Shown here one piece after another: positions 34,387-45,554 of a stretch of DNA of 64,000 nt. Made by a program: the position numbers and the translations under genes. Origin of the DNA: Siphonodentalium dalli (taxonomy: Eukaryota; Mollusca; Scaphopoda; Gadilida; Siphonodentaliidae); contig CP136064.1 in the NCBI GenBank assembly GCA_032622095.1, forward strand, positions 145,407,954 to 145,471,953, in the 5' to 3' direction. Position 1 is the first letter of the stretch. Each line of letters opens with the position of its first letter. The notes under the pieces were generated by a model, which was not told the DNA's origin, ran no database searches, and saw only the letters and a program-made list of their open reading frames with translations.

Positions 34387-35420
34387 TTGGCAGATTCCAG
34401 TAGCTTTATAACGGTATCTCTGGGGAGAAATCTGACGCTATATTCGTGATTATCTGGGATGATTTCGGTATATACCAAAGGTATATACTGTAAAAACAAA
34501 GCGCGCCATCCGTGCTCGCAGGGTTGGTCAGAAACAAATGTTTTTTAAATTTAATTTATGTTTTTTATTCTAATTGACACGGGCTCGCTATAACTCCGGT
34601 ATCACTAACGTACGCGGCATTGGAAGGGTCATGTTAACTTCCGCCTGGACCCACGTGGCGTGACGTAATTCACAACCACGTGTATTTACCTCGCGATCGC
34701 GACACACACAATGGCCAGATAATGGGCACACGTTCCCTGGCATTTCCCAGAAGATATTCATGGGGAGGTCAAGTGACCAATTTTGAAATTTGCTGGTCGC
34801 ATTCGTCTGTATGTCTGAGGAATTCTCGGCTAGATATTGTTACCAACATGACATATTTAAATTAATCCCGCCGTGTACCCCATCACCAACGGCAACGCGA
34901 CATGTGCTGCGTTCTAAAAATAGGTCGATTGCAGTGGATTCGTACAGATGACGAAATATGAGTGCGACAGATAATATTGTTTGATCGAAAGCATTTGAAT
35001 TAATACGTCGCAAAACTCGCCTTGATGTTGGCTAATAGATATTTGTCCCTGCTAGGTGTTGGGAATGTCGTCAGACAACACGCTCATGTCTGCATACAGT
35101 CTTACGCGCACACGCCGAGACCCAGACGTAAGAATGACATTAGGCATATACGCTCTTTATCAACTACAATGCGATAGGAACGCTCTTTAACTATCAACGC
35201 GATTAACCCCCGCCGTGCCTTTGCGGTGATTTGGGAGTGGATAAAGGGTGATCAGAGCTTCTCGAAAACACGACTACGGCGGTGTCGTTGGATTTTACAC
35301 TTACATACGAAATTTGATCTCAATCTGTACACGCGTTTTGGATTCTATGAAGTACTCACACACACACATGCACACACACACACACATATATATACGAAGT
35401 CTCAAAATATATAGTATAGA
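34387..35420 (-). mobile_element. Helitron-derived segment, 3' end unresolved
   Basis: The 5' terminus is clear on the minus strand: TCTATACTATATATTTTGAG at 35420, next to a (CA)n run at 35357-35395. The portion 35150-35400 matches 11100-11345. A hairpin with CTAG was not found; the segment near 34490 resembles a decayed Helitron 3' region. A G/C-richer unassigned piece lies at 34600-35130. Confidence 0.5.
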
Positions 35421-35929
35421 TAGACCAGTCTTGATAACGTACACAAGGAATGTCCATATAGACCGATATTGTGCCATGCAATATGTACGTTAATCCAAAA
35501 CCCTCTGTCGCCGCGTCCCTACACGTGATAAGTCTTGAGAACGTGCGCATATAGTGTTCATCGCGTCCTTATACATGTCTATAACCAGTCGTGAAAACAT
35601 GCACGTTACGTGTTCAAACAGACACGACAGTGTCCCCGTGCATTATAAGTATGTACACCCAACCTCCTATATCGTCATGCCCCCCTACAAGGCTGAGTGT
35701 ACATTAAAATTAACTTGCGCACAAGGAATGGCGTGCATGGGTTTTCATGAGACACAAGCACTTTTCATGGCCACTCAAATCATCATAATTAGACGCCACA
35801 CGGACGGTTCGGGTTGTTCGCTTCATTGGCGGCGAACATATAATCGGCGATGATGACATATATCGAGGGTTAATTGCCAGGATATGTTGGGCAATATTCC
35901 TTATTACTTCGCGAATTTATATAGTCGAA
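35421..35929. repeat. ~104-bp tandem repeat, right part, then unassigned DNA
   Basis: Phrases of the array at 33480-33788 continue here: GACCAGTCTTG, GCATTATAAGTATGTACACC and CTGTCGCCGCGTCCCT. From about 35690 the repeat fades into unassigned DNA that precedes the large inverted-repeat structure. Confidence 0.6.
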
Positions 35930-36059
35930 TTAGTAGAGCGGACAAACTCAAAAAGCTCACTAGAAGTAGGAGTTTAGTCCATCGGCACCACACACGGGCT
36001 TGTGATACATCATTTTGAAGGTTATGACATTATACAAATGATGCAAAAGATGATTTTTA

Positions 36060-37400
36060 GCTGATTAAGTGCCAAAATTCAGCAAAAATCCCTGTTTTTG
36101 TAAAATTCGGCAAAATGAGAAATAAAAGTATAAAAACGCGAACATTTTGCGCTAAAATATTGTAGTCTATATACCTGTAGATATTTACTATGATAGTGGT
36201 ACGATTTCTCTGATATAACGAAGATTTTTTTTTTATTTATTGTAAAAATAGACAAAACAGCGCAATTTTTCAATTTTTTTGCCTCACTTAATGGGCGATA
36301 GATCAATATTGTTTTGACCAAGGATATCGTGTATAATCTAGAAAAGTGCGGATATATATACCGCATACGACAGTATGCTGAATATGTCATCATATTTAAC
36401 ACGTGATGTGTTATGTAAGATTATTTCACCCATCACCCCAAAATTCAGCAAAAAGTCACCGTTTTAGGGAAATTCGGCACAAATGAATACACCAGCACCG
36501 ATATTCGGGATATGTGTGTGCTACGATATCGCTTGTTACACACTTAATACAAATACAAAGTAATGAAATGCCATGATTGCGGTGAAAGATGTAAAAAAAT
36601 TCTGAAATTTACGTGGAAAATAGACAAAAAAATCATTCATTTTCAGTTGTTTCGCCCCTCTTAATAGGCGTTTATTCAGTATTGCATTGAATGGAGATCC
36701 CGTATATAATATAGAAACTTGTGGAAATATATACTGCATATGTTTGTAGGATAAAAATGTCACTCTTTGCCATATATGATATGTGGTGGTAGATTGTGTC
36801 ACCCCCAACCCAAAATTCAGAAGAAACGAAATCAGTTTTAGAAATTTCGTTATGGCAGAATACAAAAGCACAACTCCGAGTATTTTGTGCTATTATATTG
36901 AACTCTACCCACTTCGAGATGTACATTATGCTAACGCCATGGTATCATTTACAGATGGCAACATTTCGGAGTTTTCTGATGAAAGTAGACCGAAAATCGT
37001 GAAATATAAACTTGTTTGCCCCTCTACATGGGTGATAATTCAATTCCATTTTGAACAATAATCCAGGACAAACTCTCAAGAGTTGACGAGACACATAATG
37101 CATATGAATGTTTTCGGATTGTATCATCTTGTCACATTTTTTTAGTTACGTTATTGCACCCATCGCCCCAAACAATACAATACATTGCAAGATTAGACAA
37201 CACGGAATATTCCTATACACATTTATGCATTATACACATACCTTATCAAGCTGGGACGTTTGATAGTTACTTGAGTTGAAGAAATTACATCATTGTATAT
37301 GTTTACTTCGCATAATATAGCTTCACTGTTGTATAAGATTATACGTATTGGGAGGTTTAGTGATTGTTAATAACCAGGTTCAGCCACAGTACATGTAACT
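36060..37400. repeat. Left-arm tandem array, period ~367 bp, about four units
   Basis: Anchor phrases AAAATTCAG at 36074, 36440 and 36812, and a decayed CCCCAAACAAT at 37167, give periods of 366, 372 and ~357. Each unit contains a TCRGCAYAAATGAG-like or similar phrase, a run of T, and an ACATATGC or GCATAC phrase. Related peptides from neighbouring units on the minus strand come from the DNA repetition. Confidence 0.7.
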
Positions 37401-37640
37401 TGTAACGTGTGTTGCCATTACCAACGAGATCACCTGACCCACATGACCATTCCGATTACACGTACACCATCAAACAACCGTTTATACGTTTTGTGTCAAA
37501 TGTGCAGCATTGCGAAATGTGTATCAGAGGGGTGTCCAATTTTATATCAATCGACGAACCTGTGCTTAGTGAACTTTTGTTAAATTCTTCAGCAGCGGTG
37601 ACAACGCCGTTACGTTGCCCAAATGGGTTGTTGGTACGAA

Positions 37641-38119
37641 CTACTATTATAGTAGTACTATACATATAAGAATTACAAGTATAGCTTATAGTAGGCGTAT
37701 GTGTTTCGTGCGGTCTAAACACATTTTTACAGAAGTGACGACTGCGAGTCCATTGGGAGAAAATAGTGCCGTTCATTTCATTCAATCTTCTTGCCACACA
37801 CAGTATTGTGATATAGTTATGTTTGTATTTAATTCTGTTGTTTACATGATATAATATTGTTAGTTGTACACTAGATGAATGCGTGAAAAACTCGCGTGCC
37901 CATATACTTGGGTTTCTCGAATCCGTAATCGTAACTACAGCTATTGAAAATCGACAACTGATAGAAAGAACACATATATTCTGGTGATGTACCTGTAGCA
38001 CCATATGCGTAATTAATGCATGCAATAGGTTATTATGCGTAAGCTGTCAATTGCCAACACAGCAAATAATAATTTACGGTAGGCATTGTAATGCAATGCA
38101 CTAAATACCACCCGAACCG
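37641..38119. other. Interior, no gene assigned
   Basis: A minus-strand ORF of 189 codons spans 38025-37456 and enters the left arm. The arm part has a related frame in the right arm (phrase NGVVTAAEE in both). No family is recognised; see findings. Confidence 0.35.
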
Positions 38120-38711
38120 AATTTTTTCTGGAAACAATTTGTGACACCAGATAGCTATGATGGCACAAGTTCATGTTAGATTACCAAGCACACTTTGAAA
38201 TTTGTTCCAATATAAATGGAATGGAAATTGATGACATGGGCCTTTATCTAGGCGCATCCTTGATATGATTGGCACAAGGAACACTCCCAGGACGAGAGGA
38301 AGACTACAAAGTTCTTGTTGGTGCGATAGAAGGCCGATTTGCTGCCAAAAAACCAGACTGACCAGATCGTACAATTGCGTGCACGACGACAAAGGGCAGG
38401 GGGAAAGTAAACGACGTCTGACCAATATGTCATATCATACTACAACACATGAATTGAGAGACACCTTGGCAAAGGACCAATTCATTTGTGGGTTGTATGA
38501 TCCAGATATATGGCTCATGGTACAACAAGCACGACTGGGCTCTCTTAGTGAGAGCATAAGACATGCAGTTGAATTAGAGGCTTTTGCCAAGTCTGAAAAA
38601 TATAGGGCTAAACACTATGCTAGGGCAGTAAATGAAGCAGACCCAACACAAAGCAAAACTAGAATGCACTCAGAGAGATGCCAACGTGCGCAAAAATGTA
38701 ATAAACAATAA
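38120..38711 (+). pseudogene. Gypsy-like gag (capsid) remnant
   Basis: Across three frames this region reads as the capsid part of an LTR-retrotransposon gag. In order: a DSYDGT-like start, a VLVGAIEGRFAAK segment, QLRARRQ, then an open stretch with LRDTLAKDQFICGLYD, QARLGSLSESIRHAVELEAFAKS. This is the Gypsy/Mag-type order (RF..., RRQ..., LAKDQF...L, A...A...E). Frameshifts near 38340 and 38400 and a stop at 38711 disable it. Gag would package element RNA in the cytoplasm. The homology seems to resume, changed, after 39580. LTRs were not found. Confidence 0.65.
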
Positions 38712-39579
38712 TTAAAAAAATAATTTCACTGTGTTTTACTTAATTTATTTTATTTTATTTAATGTTAGCAAAAAAAGACAATTACCATTTCTCATTTCAT
38801 CACAGATAAAAGGCAAATTACTCTATTAATCATTTAAGTAATTAAAACCAATTCCATGTTGCCGAAAGGATGAGACTTTAATATCGATTACATTTTTTTC
38901 AGCGGCATATTTTCATTTTCCGATAGTCAAAGTTGACCAAAGGAGCAATTATAAGAAATAATTAGTACTATTTTTGTAAATATTGATAGCAGCCAATATG
39001 CAACAATAAATATCAATAATTAATCAATAATTAATAAATAACGATCATTTTATGTAATAATAATTAACAAATGCGTTTTGTTTTGTGTTACGTCATTCGT
39101 CGTATTTGACCCGGAACTCTGCTGAAGGTTAGGCTATTCAGCCTATTGCGTCGAATTACGAAATCGCGTTTTGAATGTCTCTCTTTTCCCGCACGATAAA
39201 AAGAGGTCTTCGTACGAACCAAAAATGATAAAACTTCCCAATTATAAGTGAAAATACCCAAATGAAGGAGTCTATGTAAGTCCCGAAGGAGTCTATAGAC
39301 TCTTTGATGCAGATTTCTGATGGAGAAAATGTAGGTCGATCTATTTTTGTCATAACTCTGACGAATTTTGACCTGGGAAAAAAAATCGGAATCGAGGCCA
39401 ACTACGAGCATGCCAGTTTTAAATATAGAAACAGGGAATCCTGACAAATGGCGATATCGGCGACAAACAAATAATCGAAAACAACACATAAAATAAACAT
39501 AGCAAAAACGCGGCACAGTAAAAATGTCAGAACGCCACGGGGTTTTACGTCGTTTTTGGTGACGTCATGGAGTGTGACA
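38712..39579. other. Unassigned DNA between gag segments
   Basis: AT-rich at first (38720-39060), then a 142-codon minus-strand ORF (39516-39088) that is basic and matches nothing known. It may be an insertion separating gag pieces, but I found no termini. Confidence 0.35.
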
Positions 39580-39885
39580 CCAAGCTACCAAGCTACGAAT
39601 CTGTCTGATCGCCATACTGTTGCGCGAGCGCACGTAAATATAGAATTTGAAGAACTCAAAAAGATAAGAGATGAACCGAAGCCCCAAACTGGTTCTAATG
39701 GGAAAACTCAAAATAGCTCACAACCAACCCAGGCATCACAGTCCATCTCTGAGATGAAGGAGATAAAACAAATATTGACTGATGTGAAGAGGTGTAAAGG
39801 GGAGATTAACAAAGAATTACAAATTTGGAGGACCAAAACAAGGAGAAAAAGAGTAACACAAATGAGTCCTGGAGGGACTGTCGTG
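39580..39885 (+). pseudogene. Gypsy-like gag tail, interrupted
   Basis: A hydrophilic open frame rich in Lys, Glu, Gln and Ser, including FEELKKIRDEPKPQ and EMKEIKQILTDVKR with coiled-coil character, fits the linker downstream of the capsid domain. It is cut at 39885 by a hAT insertion. Removing that insertion and one copy of its TSD makes this stretch contiguous with 41487 onward, and two frames remain open across the join. Confidence 0.5.
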
Positions 39886-41478
39886 CAGGGATGGGGTAAT
39901 TGTAATTTGTAATTGTAATTGACTGTAATTAATTACATTTTTTCAAGTAATTGCATGTAATTGGTAATTGAGTTTTTTCTCAATTACATGTAATTGCAAT
40001 TGGTAATGATGTAATTGTAATTGTAATTAGGGTCTAATTTCAATTACTTCAAAATCACAGGTACTTGTTATTCTCAAAGTTCTCTTTCATGATTCATCCA
40101 ATCATTTCATCCAAACAAAGTATAAGACTGGTGACTGGCTATCACTATGTTGTCACAACACTCGAGTTTCTATCCACTGTGTCTCAATTGTGAATTCTGT
40201 TGACACCACGTCTGGCGTCCTGCTGTTTGTTTGCTTAAGCATTGGTTAACCTTTGATGCTTGTTTTGATAAATACAATGAGAAACCAACTTAAAATAATT
40301 GACAATAGATCACTAATAGATCACTCTTGTGATCATGTTTTTATTACCTCCATCTGATATGGTATATAAGCAATGGTAATTGGGAGAAATTCATGCCCTT
40401 TCGACAATCCCGGCGCCAGCCACCCCAAACCACTCGCCTATATAGAAATTCATACCAACCATTGCTAATGTTATCAACATGTCTACAAAAACTCTGGCAG
40501 CATTTTGATCTTTTTGATGCAAACTTTGCCCAACTACAATCTCCTGTTCCAAAAAAGTTACCTCCACTTTTGTGACACATCTGAAGGTAAGTTTCCATTT
40601 ATATGTACTAGTATTGTTTAATAACATTGACATATTAATTCAGTCATATGGTGGTATTGGTGTATGTATTCTTTGTTGTCCCGTCTAATTTGCAAATGAA
40701 TGACAAAGTGGTGACCAATATCTGCCTCAGTAATCCCCCAATTAGCAGTGTCTAGTGGAGGCATTGTCACCAGTAAGCTGGTGGCCACAACGGCTAATTA
40801 TGTTAATGACTCTAATTAACAATCAGAGTGTTGATAATCTCATTGTCCTTTACAATGGCCTGGCTGTGTGACTGACTTACTGAGACAGTCTTATTTACTT
40901 AATAATGAAATGATGGATACATGTATATGTTACTAAAATACTCTATTATTTTCATTTTATAGCGAAAGCATCGAGATATCTACACAGTCACACACACAAG
41001 TGATCAATAACTTAGAATCTCCCAGTATGTAAAAAACATCAGCCAAGAACCAAAGCATTGAAGTTGGCAAATTTCTCAAATCTCTGATATCATCTGAATT
41101 TCTAGAAGATCAACCCCGGCTACTAGCTGCCAATACAACATGCTGGAATTGTTAGCTCAGTTCTACGAACACCAGTCCTATCCTGAACTCAATACATTGG
41201 CTGCTCTTTGCAAAGTGTGCTTCTTCGTGTATTTTATCTTGCTTGTGTTAAATTCATGTTTTGTTATCAAATAAAGTATTTATCATATAGATAAATAGTG
41301 TTCCTATTTCAATTCTGTATTGAAATGTAATTGTAATTGTAATTGAATTACATTTCAAAGTAATTGTAATTGTAATTAATTACATTGTGAAATAGATGTA
41401 ATGGGAATTGTAATTGTAATTGTAAAATGTTGAAGTAATTGTAATTAATTACATTCACAAGTAATTGCCCCAAGCCTG
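39886..41478 (+). mobile_element. 1,593-bp non-autonomous hAT element with perfect 8-bp TSD
   Basis: Ends are CAGGGATGGGG on the left and, read inward from 41478, CAGGCTTGGGG. CTGTCGTG is present at 39878-39885 and 41479-41486. An 8-bp TSD with CAGGG-type termini is the hAT signature. Subterminal blocks of ~150 bp consist of repeated GTAATTGTAATT phrases on both sides. The interior is mostly non-coding; a short frame near 41140-41230 with FYEHQSYPELNTLAAL is reminiscent of the C-terminal hAT dimerisation region, so it may be a deleted copy of an autonomous element. Confidence 0.9.
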
Positions 41479-41486
41479 CTGTCGTG

Positions 41487-42440
41487 ACGATAGACAGTGG
41501 AGACATAATTATAATGATAATCCTGATTATAACACAAACGAATACAAAGAACGCACCAGATGCAGAACTTCTCACAATCCACGCGACATGTGTCATAATG
41601 CCTATCGTGGTAGGGGAGACGAGCAGAACACAAGTGGACATCGTAACTCCAACGAGTTTGTTAGATACAGCTCTTCTGAAGAGGGGGCTGTATTTAGATT
41701 GCAATCTCTATGGGCAGCCAGTGAGGTTTCTGATTGGTTCTGGAGCAACAGTTTCCATGCTATCAAAGAAACTGTATGACTACTTATCGGAAGATAAACA
41801 CCATATGTTACATAAATGATGTAGCACATGACCTGCTGATCATTGAGTCCAACGAAACGAATAAGGCGTACCGAGTTGTATCATATCTAACTCATCCGAA
41901 ACTCTGAAACATCAACACAAATTCCCCAGAAGGAATTGGAACTATTGAAACTGACTATCACGAGCCCACTTATACCGCGATAAGCAGCACGGATCAGGCG
42001 CCAGCTATGGTAGAGAACACAGATATTGGCAGAATATGCCATATGTGACTCCTGGAAGGTCTGGAAATTCACAAATTCTCAGAAAGCTTAACGAACCTAT
42101 TATGGGTCTCTATGATCACATGGTAATACAGCAGTAGTTTCTGCTACCATAAACAATGGGGATGAGTTTCAAAGAGCTGAACCAAAACCACCCTATCCTG
42201 AAGTGAAACCAAATGCACAGGAGAAATATATTCTTCCTGACACATTGGCAGACATACATGGTCAGAGAAATTCGACATGTAAGATATGGAGATATTACGG
42301 CATCTGCCCTCATCATATTCCAAGAGATATGGCCCAACCCAGAAACGGCGCCATGGTACCCCCAGGGGGGGGGGGGGGTTCAAGGACGATAGATAGAATT
42401 AAAGAACATCGCAAGGTTAATGACAAGGTTTGATGATTTG
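41487..42440 (+). pseudogene. Gypsy-like zinc-knuckle/protease region remnant
   Basis: One frame starting near 41487 is very hydrophilic (Asn, Arg, Asp rich, with CRTSHNPRDMC) like a nucleocapsid linker. A shifted frame from about 41590 reads as a retropepsin: LLKRGLYLDCNLYGQPV followed by FLIGSGATVSML. The catalytic DSGA is changed to GSGA, losing the active-site aspartate. Further downstream, CKIWRYYGICPHHIPRDM at about 42270 looks like a decayed zinc knuckle. RT and integrase are absent. The retropepsin would process the polyprotein in an intact element; here it is dead. Confidence 0.6.
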
Positions 42441-42908
42441 ATGGCTGTGACCAAGAAGGTCGTAACGCATTAAAACCCCAAATACTGTGGGAAGGTCCAC
42501 ATAGGGCAAAGTCGTGGATGATGACTACCAGATAGGAGAGCCACAGAAATACAGTTTACATACTGTTTGTACAGTACTCTTGATGTAAAACAAATATTCT
42601 ATTATATGATTAAAGGGAAGTGTCAGCCATGGGGGAACATCAAGTCCCTTGTGGCTGCGGGTTCATTCCAAACATGACCACTTGGCTCAAGTTGCAGGGT
42701 TGAGCCACGAATAGATGTGGTGAGATCGCGAGCTCACCTTAATGGCTGTGCCGTCTCGTGGGTAGTTCATGACCATTGGTCGCTAAAAACCCTCTATGTA
42801 TATCGAGGCTATGCGACAGCATTGGAGAACATTTCTGCACCCAGATACAAACAAACTTTGGCTTCCATCGGTTCCAGGGTGCAGACGACCTACGGTATGT
42901 AAAGGAAG
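42441..42908. other. Interior, no gene assigned
   Basis: No recognised coding family. It reaches the inner edge of the right arm. The poly-G run at about 42365 sits just upstream. Confidence 0.35.
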
Positions 42909-44460
42909 TCGCACAAACAACCCATTTGGGAAAAGTAACGGCGTGGTCACCGCTGCTGAAGAATATAACAAAAGTTCACTAAGCACATGTTCGTCGATTG
43001 ATATAAAGATTGCACACCCCTCTGATACACATTTCGCAATGCTGCACATTTGATACAAAACGTCTAAACGGTTGATTGATGGTGTACGTGCAAGCGGAAT
43101 GGTCATGTGAGTCAGATGATTTCGTTGGTAATGGCAACACACGTTACAAGTTACATTTACTGTGGCTGAACCTGGTTATTAACAATCACTAAACCTCCCA
43201 ATACGTATAATCTTATACAACTGTGCAGCTATATTATGCGAAGTAAACATATACAATATGATGTAATTTCTTCAACTCAAGTAACTATCAAACGCATCAG
43301 CTTGATAAGGTATGTGTATAATGCATAAATGTGTATAGGAATATTCCGTGTTTGTCTCATCTTTTAATGTATTGTATTGTTGGGCGATGGGTGCAATAAC
43401 GTAACCAAACAAATGCGACAGAAGATGATACAATCCGAAAACATTCATATGCGTTATGTGTCTCGTCAACTCTTGAGAGTTTGTCCTGGATTATTGTTCA
43501 AAATGGAGTTGAATTATCACCCATGTAGAGGGGCAAAACAAGTTTATATTTCACGATTTTCGGTCTACTTTCATCAGAAAACTCCGAAATGTTGCCATCT
43601 GTAAATGATACCATGACGATATCATAATGTATATCTCGAAGTGGGTAGACTTCAATATAATAGCACAAAATAATCGGAGTTGTGCTGTTGTATTCTGCCA
43701 TAACGAAATTTCAAAAAACTGATTTTTTTCTTCTGAATTTTGGGGTTGGGTGACACAATCTACCACCACATAGCATATATGGCAAAGCATGACATCCTTA
43801 TCTTACAGTCATATGCAGTATATATTTCCACAAGTTTCTATATTATATACGGGATCTCCATTCAATCCAATACTGAATATTAAGAGGGGCGAAACAACTG
43901 AAAATAAATTAGTTTTTGTCTATTTTCCACGTAAATTTAAGAAATGTTTACATCTTTCACAGCAATCATGACATTTCATTACTTTGTATTTATAAGTGTG
44001 TGACCTGCTATATCGTGGCACAAACTTATCCCGAATACATGTGCTTTTGTATTCATTTGTGCCGAATTTCCCTAAAACGGTGACTTTTTGCTGAATTTTG
44101 GGGTGAGGGGTGAAATAATCTTACATAACACATCACGTGTTAAATATGATGACATATTCAGCATACTGTCGTATGCGGTATATATATCCGCACTTTTCTA
44201 GACTATATGCGATATCCCTGGTTAAAATAATATTGATCTATCGCCCATTAAGTGAGGCTAAAAAATTGAAAAATTGCGCTGTTTTGTCTATTTTTACAAT
44301 AAATCTAAAAAAAATCTTCGTTATATCAGAGAAATCGTACCACTATCATAGTAAATATCTAGAGGTATGTAGACTACAATATTTTAGCACAGAATGTTCT
44401 CGTTTCTATACTTTTATTTCTCATTTTGCCGAATTTTACAAAAACAGGGATTTTTGCTGA
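42909..44460. repeat. Right-arm copy of the ~367-bp array
   Basis: Reverse complement of the left-arm array. CTGAATTTTGG anchors occur at 43734, 44093 and 44458, spacings of 359 and 365 bp. The last block encodes, on the plus strand, nearly the same 107-codon ORF as the minus strand of 36079-36402; this follows from the inverted repetition. Confidence 0.7.
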
Positions 44461-44620
44461 ATTTTGGCACTTAATCAGCTAAAAATCATCTTTTGCATCA
44501 TCTGTATATTTCACACCGGGTCCTACCCGATGCGAAATGTCATAACCTTCAAAATTATGTATTACAAGCTTGTGTGTGGTCCCGATGGACTAAACTTTCT
44601 GAAATCGGTTCCGTCCACTC

Positions 44621-45130
44621 CACTAAATTTAATTCCGCTATACCGACATATGTGGTGTTCTTCGTGGTACGATTGTGACAATATTGAAATTGTGCAAAGT
44701 ATAAAGGGGTTAATACTTACGCGCGGTTGCAGCCCCCATCCGTGCGTGGTGGGTTTTCATGTGCTTCATCGCGACAAACATTGTGATGTCGCCATTTCGA
44801 GTGCTAATTGCCTGGCATGGCTTTGGTGGGCGATTCCCACTTGTTTCTATGCGAATATAGTCGATGGTAGTTTCGCTACATATATGTGTTGAGTTATTCG
44901 TGGTACGATGGCAACATGGGGGTCTGGACAGTCTGCCATGTAATATCAATTTTGTATGCAGATACCATATTGAAATTCTGGAAAGTAGGGGTTAATATCG
45001 CCACACTTCTGCGTGGCCGCGTCCCAAACACTGCGTATAGAGGTTTCTCGAAATCACACACTGTTCTGGTCTCTAAAATCCCGCATAAAAACAATGCGTG
45101 GGGCCCGGGCTGATTCGGATCCCAGCAGCT
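44621..45130 (+). repeat. Two diverged ~236-bp direct units
   Basis: TTCGTGGTACGAT occurs at 44661 and 44897. It is followed in both units by AATATTGAAAT or CATATTGAAAT, then GGGGTTAATA and a GCGTGG phrase. It lies directly outside the right arm of the large inverted repeat and may belong to it. Confidence 0.6.
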
Positions 45131-45554
45131 TCGGGTAGTTTTTATTCACGACACACTGTCAATATATTTGGGCTGGTATTCTGAGATTCGGGGCTGGATT
45201 AATACGATTCCAAATGATAACAAAGAACATTAATTTCGGGCTAACATTTACTCCATGATGTCCACGCGAAATTTCTTGACACACGGTAAACGCAATTTTA
45301 CGTATTAAATTTCTTGACACACGGTAAACGCAATATTTATCGGGGGAAATAAGCAGACGAATTCATTTGGCAGACGTTTATTAGCAACGTGCCAGGGTGC
45401 TGGTCTCCAAATAGCTAATGGTAGGACTACCGGTGATCGTTTGTTACCGGTGATCGTTTGTGCCATTTTACAAGCTACCAGTACAACGGTGCCAGTGTGG
45501 TTGATATACATAATTATAAGTGATTGTTTTCTAACGTGTGTTGATTATTGTTGC
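45131..45554. repeat. Short direct duplications
   Basis: AAATTTCTTGACACACGGTA is duplicated at 45269 and 45307 (period 38). TACCGGTGATCGTTTG is duplicated at 45428 and 45445 (period 17). These sit just upstream of the LINE remnant; no gene seen. Confidence 0.75.

Larger units (their letters stand above)
35930..44620. mobile_element. ~8.7-kb inverted-repeat structure with ~1.7-kb arms
   Basis: 35930-37640 is the reverse complement of 42909-44620 with about one change per ten bases. Landmarks: TTAGTCCATCGGCACCACAC (35972) against its partner near 44580; CCCAAATGGGTTGTT (37618) against AACAACCCATTTGGG (42916). Outer edges fade gradually, so no TSD is claimed. The arms contain tandem ~367-bp units. 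The 5.3-kb interior holds a Gypsy-like remnant that itself contains a hAT insertion. It could be one giant foldback element, or two inverted copies of a repeat bracketing unrelated DNA. Confidence 0.75.

Noticed and set aside
39088-39516. 142-codon minus-strand ORF as a host gene
   Set aside because: Basic, no domain, overlapped by an 81-codon frame, in an unassigned stretch between retrotransposon pieces.
36079-44460. Identical 107-codon ORFs at 36079-36402 (-) and 44137-44460 (+)
   Set aside because: They are the two arms of one inverted repeat, and neighbouring tandem units give only damaged versions. Duplication of DNA explains the similarity without selection.
35930-44620. DIRS-type retrotransposon, because of inverted ends and a gag-like interior
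   Set aside because: No tyrosine recombinase or RT was found and the arms consist of tandem units, unlike DIRS termini.
45441-45554. Translation start of the LINE protein at 45441
   Set aside because: The first ~38 codons do not resemble endonuclease or linker sequence; recognisable homology begins later, so the upstream part is probably unrelated flank read in frame by chance.
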